A stretch of 64,000 nt of DNA, from positions 1 to 64,000 of the forward strand of contig NZ_JBHSAB010000002.1 of the NCBI RefSeq assembly GCF_042649825.1. Reading direction: 5' to 3'. A program made the position numbers and the translations under genes. Origin of the DNA: Legionella_C dresdenensis. GTDB taxonomy: Bacteria; Pseudomonadota; Gammaproteobacteria; Legionellales; Legionellaceae. Below, piece by piece: positions 60,543 through 64,000 of this stretch (its first letter is position 1; each line of letters begins with the position of its first letter). Below the pieces are notes generated by a model. The model made no database searches. It was given only the letters and a program-made list of their open reading frames with translations, and had not been told where the DNA came from.

Positions 60543-62510
60543 ATGGCGAAAAGGAAACCCCGGGCTCTGCAAAAGGGTCATTTGCACATGAAAGGTTCGC
60601 TTGGGCCTAAAACTTCTGGTCATGAAGTGGATTTCACTACCTATACCAATGACGGGGATTCCTATACGCCATGGATAACCAAACTAAACAAGCATGAAGG
60701 CGAACAAGGCGTTGACGCATCTATTCTGGAAGTCGCTTTCAGCGAAGTTGCCCTGCTTTTTATTAAACCGGGCTTGACGCCGCCGGCACGCATTGTTGTT
60801 GATGAGCAAAACGACAATTCAGTTACTGGCGTGGCCTCTGAAAACTTTAATGTCCAAATTAAAAAACAACTGGATCAAGGCCAGAAAGGCTATGCTTTTT
60901 CAAACGATTGGGAATATACCCCAATCAAAACCGAAATATCTCAGGCAGATATAGATGCTGAACGCGACAAAATGAATGCAGACGGATCGGTCAGTGATAA
61001 GGCGATAGAAGCCAGATTACAGTTAAAAGAAGCCGGAAAGGGCGTGCGGTTCCTGGATGGCCTGCCGGCAGGTTTTTTCGCGGATTTGTTACAAAAACAC
61101 AATGAGCGGGAAATTCACATCGATATGGAGTCTCTTGCCTCTGTTCTGGCCAGCTCCTATTTTTTGGAAGAGGACGATTTACATAAAGGTAATATTGGGT
61201 TTTATGTGACTGAAGATGCAAAAGGGGTAAAGAATTTTACTTTCTTTAAAATCGATCACGATTTGATGTTAACCGACAGTATTATGTCGCAAAAAGACAT
61301 GAGGCTGGCCAATATTTTTTATAATGACGATTCTTTCAAAATCTCGACTCGTGATTTGGATGGTTTTCCTGATCTGAAAGACTCAGGTAATCACTATTGG
61401 CCGACTGAAAAACGTATACTGGTCGCCGGCAGTAAAGCGTATACCAGCAAAGAAGAGCGAGAAGCATTTATCAACCTTAAACACGATCCTGAATTTATCA
61501 AGGCTAAATGGCAGAGTTTTTTAAAATGCAGCATCGTACCACTAGATTTGGTTGAAAAATCGCTAGTCTCCCATCTTGATCCTAATGATGATAAAGAAAA
61601 AATTAATATGGTACGGAACTCAATCTGGGAAAGGGTTGGGGAGTTAAAAGCGCGCATGTTGGAGTCAGAGCAATTCAAACAGTATCTTGCTACAGATGGG
61701 CCGGAGATGTTTAACGCAATTAAAGAAGAAGTCGTGACATATCTTGAGCAGTCCGGGATAGCAAAGGAGCAGCAAGATGAAATTCTTGCCCAGATGGTAG
61801 AGGGCTATACTAATATCTTTGAATGCGCCAATACCGAGGATATTACTCCTTTCAAAAAAGCAGTTTTGCTGGATTGTTACCGCTTTTCCAGTGACGGAAA
61901 ATCCCATTATAAGCCGTCTGATGACGAGGTTTTCTGGATGAAGGAAAAACTGGAACGGGCAAATCAAAAACAGGATGAAAAAAATAGCTATAAATATGCC
62001 TGTGTTGTAACTGATATGGCGTCTACTTCAGATAAAAAAATCGATATCAGCCAGGCGCTGGCTATTAAACAAGCGTATTTAAAGCCGGAATCGATTAAAA
62101 CCCTGAAAGATTTTGAAGCGGCAGCAGATAAAATAAGGGCTACAAATTTACCGCTGAAACAGCAAAAAAATGAAATTATAGCGTTATTAAAACAAGCAAA
62201 AGGCAATATGGCTGAACCAGAACTTAAAGCCTTAAAACAACAGCTTCAACAAAAGATGCCAGACTCGCCGTCGCTTAAATTTGTCAATCAACTGCGCAGC
62301 GAAATGTGGCTGGTGAGAAAAATTCGCGGAACTTACGGTAAAACGGCCACTGCATCGATGATGATAAAAGAGATTGATAGCCAACTCAGCAAAAACTACG
62401 CTGCTTCCGCCAAAAGTATCAAAAATCAGATCACCGAGGGTAGAATACAGGACGAGAAAACTAAGCAGCCCGCAAATACTGAAGAAGTAAAGGTTTCTCC
62501 GAAAAGATAG
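60543..62510 (+). CDS. Kinase-like hypothetical protein, candidate effector
   Basis: 655 residues, no signal peptide or membrane span. Residues 55-260 look like an atypical kinase fold: VAFSEVALLFIKPG, then PARIVVDEQNDNSVTGVAS, FLEEDDLHKGNIGF (catalytic-loop-like D and N, about 207-220) and FFKIDHDLM (metal-Asp-like, about 233-241). The pattern DDLHKxNxGF...KIDHD recurs in Legionella effectors such as the LegA5/Ank group, as far as I recall. The remainder is helical, with Gln/Lys-rich coiled coil at about 545-600. A TATAAT lies at 60506-60511 and AAAGG seven bases before the ATG. Lipid or protein kinase activity and secretion are inferences. Confidence 0.7.
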   Translation: MAKRKPRALQKGHLHMKGSLGPKTSGHEVDFTTYTNDGDSYTPWITKLNKHEGEQGVDASILEVAFSEVALLFIKPGLTPPARIVVDEQNDNSVTGVASENFNVQIKKQLDQGQKGYAFSNDWEYTPIKTEISQADIDAERDKMNADGSVSDKAIEARLQLKEAGKGVRFLDGLPAGFFADLLQKHNEREIHIDMESLASVLASSYFLEEDDLHKGNIGFYVTEDAKGVKNFTFFKIDHDLMLTDSIMSQKDMRLANIFYNDDSFKISTRDLDGFPDLKDSGNHYWPTEKRILVAGSKAYTSKEEREAFINLKHDPEFIKAKWQSFLKCSIVPLDLVEKSLVSHLDPNDDKEKINMVRNSIWERVGELKARMLESEQFKQYLATDGPEMFNAIKEEVVTYLEQSGIAKEQQDEILAQMVEGYTNIFECANTEDITPFKKAVLLDCYRFSSDGKSHYKPSDDEVFWMKEKLERANQKQDEKNSYKYACVVTDMASTSDKKIDISQALAIKQAYLKPESIKTLKDFEAAADKIRATNLPLKQQKNEIIALLKQAKGNMAEPELKALKQQLQQKMPDSPSLKFVNQLRSEMWLVRKIRGTYGKTATASMMIKEIDSQLSKNYAASAKSIKNQITEGRIQDEKTKQPANTEEVKVSPKR

Positions 62511-62531
62511 ATTGGAATGTAAGTTCCTACC

Positions 62532-62628
62532 CGTTCGGCCTGAGGAAAATGCGGAGCATTTGTCTCGAAGGCCTGGCACCGTACCACAGGCTTCGAGACA
62601 GCGCTAAAGCGTTTCCTCAGCTCGAACG
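62532..62628. repeat. Long imperfect inverted repeat, 45-bp arms
   Basis: Arms 62532-62575 and 62584-62628 (CGTTCGGCCTGAGGAAA... and ...TTTCCTCAGCTCGAACG) pair over about 45 bases, with a central bulge and a short loop CACCGTAC. It separates two convergent genes and could terminate both or be a miniature mobile element. Confidence 0.8.
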
Positions 62629-62657
62629 TTTAGTGAAAGTTAATTAAGCAACACGCC

Positions 62658-63011
62658 TTAAGCTGCCCGGCGTATTTTATTGGTAAGGTAAGCCTGTTTT
62701 TGAGCATCATCAAGCGATTTTAATTCTTTAATTTTTAAAGTAATTTCATGCCTGATGGTGTCGCGGTACTCTTCCAGATCGCTGTCGCTTAATTCGATAG
62801 CACTAAGTTTTGGCAAATTGAATGCATAATTAATATTTTTAACCAAATCGCGGTATTGCTCTGGAATCTGATAGTAACCTTGTGGGTTTAATACTTCTTT
62901 CAGGGTACTTTGGGCGGTTTCAAAATCTTTTGCTCTGGCAATTTTCAAATTTCCCAGGACAATACGTATTAGAGTGAGGCTATCTTGGCGGACGCTTGCT
63001 GGAATTGACAT
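62658..63011 (-). CDS. Small hypothetical protein, 117 residues
   Basis: No family is recognised. It is helical and charged, beginning MSIPASVRQDSLTLIRIVL and ending KAYLTNKIRRAA-like residues. The start at 63011 has GGGAGA eight bases upstream; a longer reading from 63203 would overlap the amidohydrolase gene and is rejected. It could be a small effector or a housekeeping protein. Confidence 0.65.
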   Translation of the reverse strand: MSIPASVRQDSLTLIRIVLGNLKIARAKDFETAQSTLKEVLNPQGYYQIPEQYRDLVKNINYAFNLPKLSAIELSDSDLEEYRDTIRHEITLKIKELKSLDDAQKQAYLTNKIRRAA

Positions 63012-63096
63012 AGTGTTTTCTCCCGTGGTTTCGTATACAGCATAGATAAGAAAACCGGGATTTGCAAATAAATTGACCAAATTGCTTAAAATATTT

Positions 63097-64000
63097 CTAA
63101 TTGTGCTGTGCTGACTGTACTTGATCAAAGCACGGATTAGCCGCCAGGGTCGGCATGATTGCCAAGGCATTTTTATAACATATTTTTGCCCGGATATCTT
63201 CACTGATATCAGCTTTATCTATCCAGTTAGCGGCATATACGCAATCCTCATAGGGATAATCAGCGGAAAACAGCACATGATTATCACCCAGGCTTTGCAG
63301 AGAGCACTTCAACGGCGCATCGTCGCACTGACCAGAGGTTGTGATATAGAGATTGCGTTTCAGGTAATCCGAGGGCTGCATTTTCAGCGGCCGTTTCCCG
63401 CAGATTAATTGGGAACGGCTATCAAGCCGCCACAGTTCAAATGGCAGCATTTCGCCCATATGGCCAAGAATAATCTTTAATTGCGGGAAGCGGTCAAAAA
63501 CACCGGCGTAGATCAGACGCAAAAAATGAGAAGACGTTTCGCAATTCCACTCCCACGTTGCCTTTAATAATTCATCGCAACCCTCAAAGACATGGGGTTT
63601 GATATAAGCATCAGTCGGATGAAGGTACAACGGAACATTCAATGCCTGCATCCGCTCCCAAAACATATCATATTGCGGGGCATCCAGATAAACGCCATTG
63701 GTATGACCGTTTACCATTGCACCGGCAAAGCCGAGTTCAGTGACCGTGCGCTCCAATTCATCAGCGGCGGCTTCTGCAGATTGCATGGCCAAATGGGCAA
63801 ATCCCCCGAAGCGGTCAGGGTTTCTTGCAATCTCGCCTGCCAGAATATCATTTGACTCCTGGGCCAGCCGAATAGCGGTTTTAGTATCGGCTTCTGCTTG
63901 CACGCCCGGCCCTGATAAACCAAGAACAGCAAAATCTATCCCTGATTCATCCATTATTGCCAGCCGTAATTGATGAAAATCGCTAAGCCGCGATACCAGC
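63097..64000 (-). CDS. Amidohydrolase 2 family (gamma-resorcylate decarboxylase-like), 5' end cut by window
   Basis: A metal-dependent TIM-barrel enzyme. The frame stays open past the internal ATG at 63954 to the window edge (LVSRLSDFHQLRLAIMDESG), so the gene starts outside. Motifs: GIDFAVLGLSGPGVQ, the metal histidine in LYLHPTD, LKIILGHMGEMLPF (His near the catalytic site), and the aspartate in VLFSADYPYED. The metal motif HxH or ExH would be in the missing N-terminus. Relatives decarboxylate hydroxybenzoates or aminocarboxymuconate semialdehyde; the substrate is not determinable. Confidence 0.85.
   Translation of the reverse strand, partial: LVSRLSDFHQLRLAIMDESGIDFAVLGLSGPGVQAEADTKTAIRLAQESNDILAGEIARNPDRFGGFAHLAMQSAEAAADELERTVTELGFAGAMVNGHTNGVYLDAPQYDMFWERMQALNVPLYLHPTDAYIKPHVFEGCDELLKATWEWNCETSSHFLRLIYAGVFDRFPQLKIILGHMGEMLPFELWRLDSRSQLICGKRPLKMQPSDYLKRNLYITTSGQCDDAPLKCSLQSLGDNHVLFSADYPYEDCVYAANWIDKADISEDIRAKICYKNALAIMPTLAANPCFDQVQSAQHN

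Overview
The window looks like chromosome from a gammaproteobacterium of the order Legionellales (Legionella, Coxiella or Aquicella type). The evidence is a mevalonate isoprenoid pathway (HMG-CoA reductase, two GHMP kinases, diphosphomevalonate decarboxylase, type 2 IPP isomerase) in place of the MEP pathway; ftsB with no ispD/ispF behind it; a small protein of the Coxiella CBU_0585 type; an LqsS/LqsR-like sensor kinase and response regulator; an HdeD protein; and several large lone reading frames with the look of Dot/Icm effectors. The species cannot be named from the sequence alone.

Layout. Bases 1-36 are the 3' end of a 5S rRNA, so an rRNA operon ends at the left edge. 0.3-3.7 kb: an unrecognised 1130-residue protein. 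3.7-8.2 kb: rsgA, cca, orn, queH and a zinc/cation exporter. 8.2-8.5 kb: a tandem 53-bp repeat array that runs into the end of an LqsS-like histidine kinase. 9.9-13.8 kb: hemCDXY. 13.8-16.8 kb: an effector-like protein, an LqsR-like regulator and a VanX-type dipeptidase. 17-24.7 kb: cytochrome c, dsbB, tgt, ppiB, a 2OG oxygenase, adenosine deaminase, phosphate transport genes and a secretin-domain protein. 24.7-31 kb: eno, ftsB, sufS-like, mevalonate kinase and mvaD. 31-36 kb: one envelope block on the minus strand (mlaE-mlaF-mlaD-pqiC-like-pal-cpoB). 36-42.6 kb: a split FUSC transporter pair, an effector-like protein and the second mevalonate cluster (fni-mvaA-phosphomevalonate kinase).

42.6-50.4 kb is the accessory region. 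Two tRNA-Lys and one tRNA-Arg(TCG) are followed by an internally deleted ISL3-type element, a RhuM pseudogene, a phytase-like secreted protein, a HipA-type remnant, and a 1281-residue superfamily 1 helicase with a C-terminal phospholipase D domain. That last gene resembles the single-gene (type II) Mokosh anti-phage system. Two degraded copies of the tRNA-Arg 3' half, at 44.70 and 46.15 kb, look like old attachment sites. The region is visibly more AT-rich than its surroundings.

50.6-64 kb returns to housekeeping and adaptive genes: a cyanide-insensitive type bd oxidase (cydAB plus a 41-residue DUF2474 subunit), an AhpD-like protein, a choline-kinase-like protein, a small GGQ release-factor-like protein, hdeD, a secreted hydrolase, catalase, two effector-like proteins (one kinase-like) and an amidohydrolase cut by the right edge.

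Small palindromic repeats fill most gaps. The commonest has the stem GTTGGGTC/GACCCAAC or GTTGGGCT/AGCCCAAC and occurs about 15 times. Others have cores CCCTCTCCC, CATTCCCGCG or CTTGATTACGC. Several copies encroach on genes, supplying the last codons of catalase and of the histidine kinase and the ribosome binding site of the oxygenase. Genes work together in queuosine synthesis (queH, tgt), haem synthesis, isoprenoid synthesis (two split clusters), envelope integrity (mla, pal, cpoB) and oxidative or respiratory stress (katA, AhpD-like, bd oxidase).
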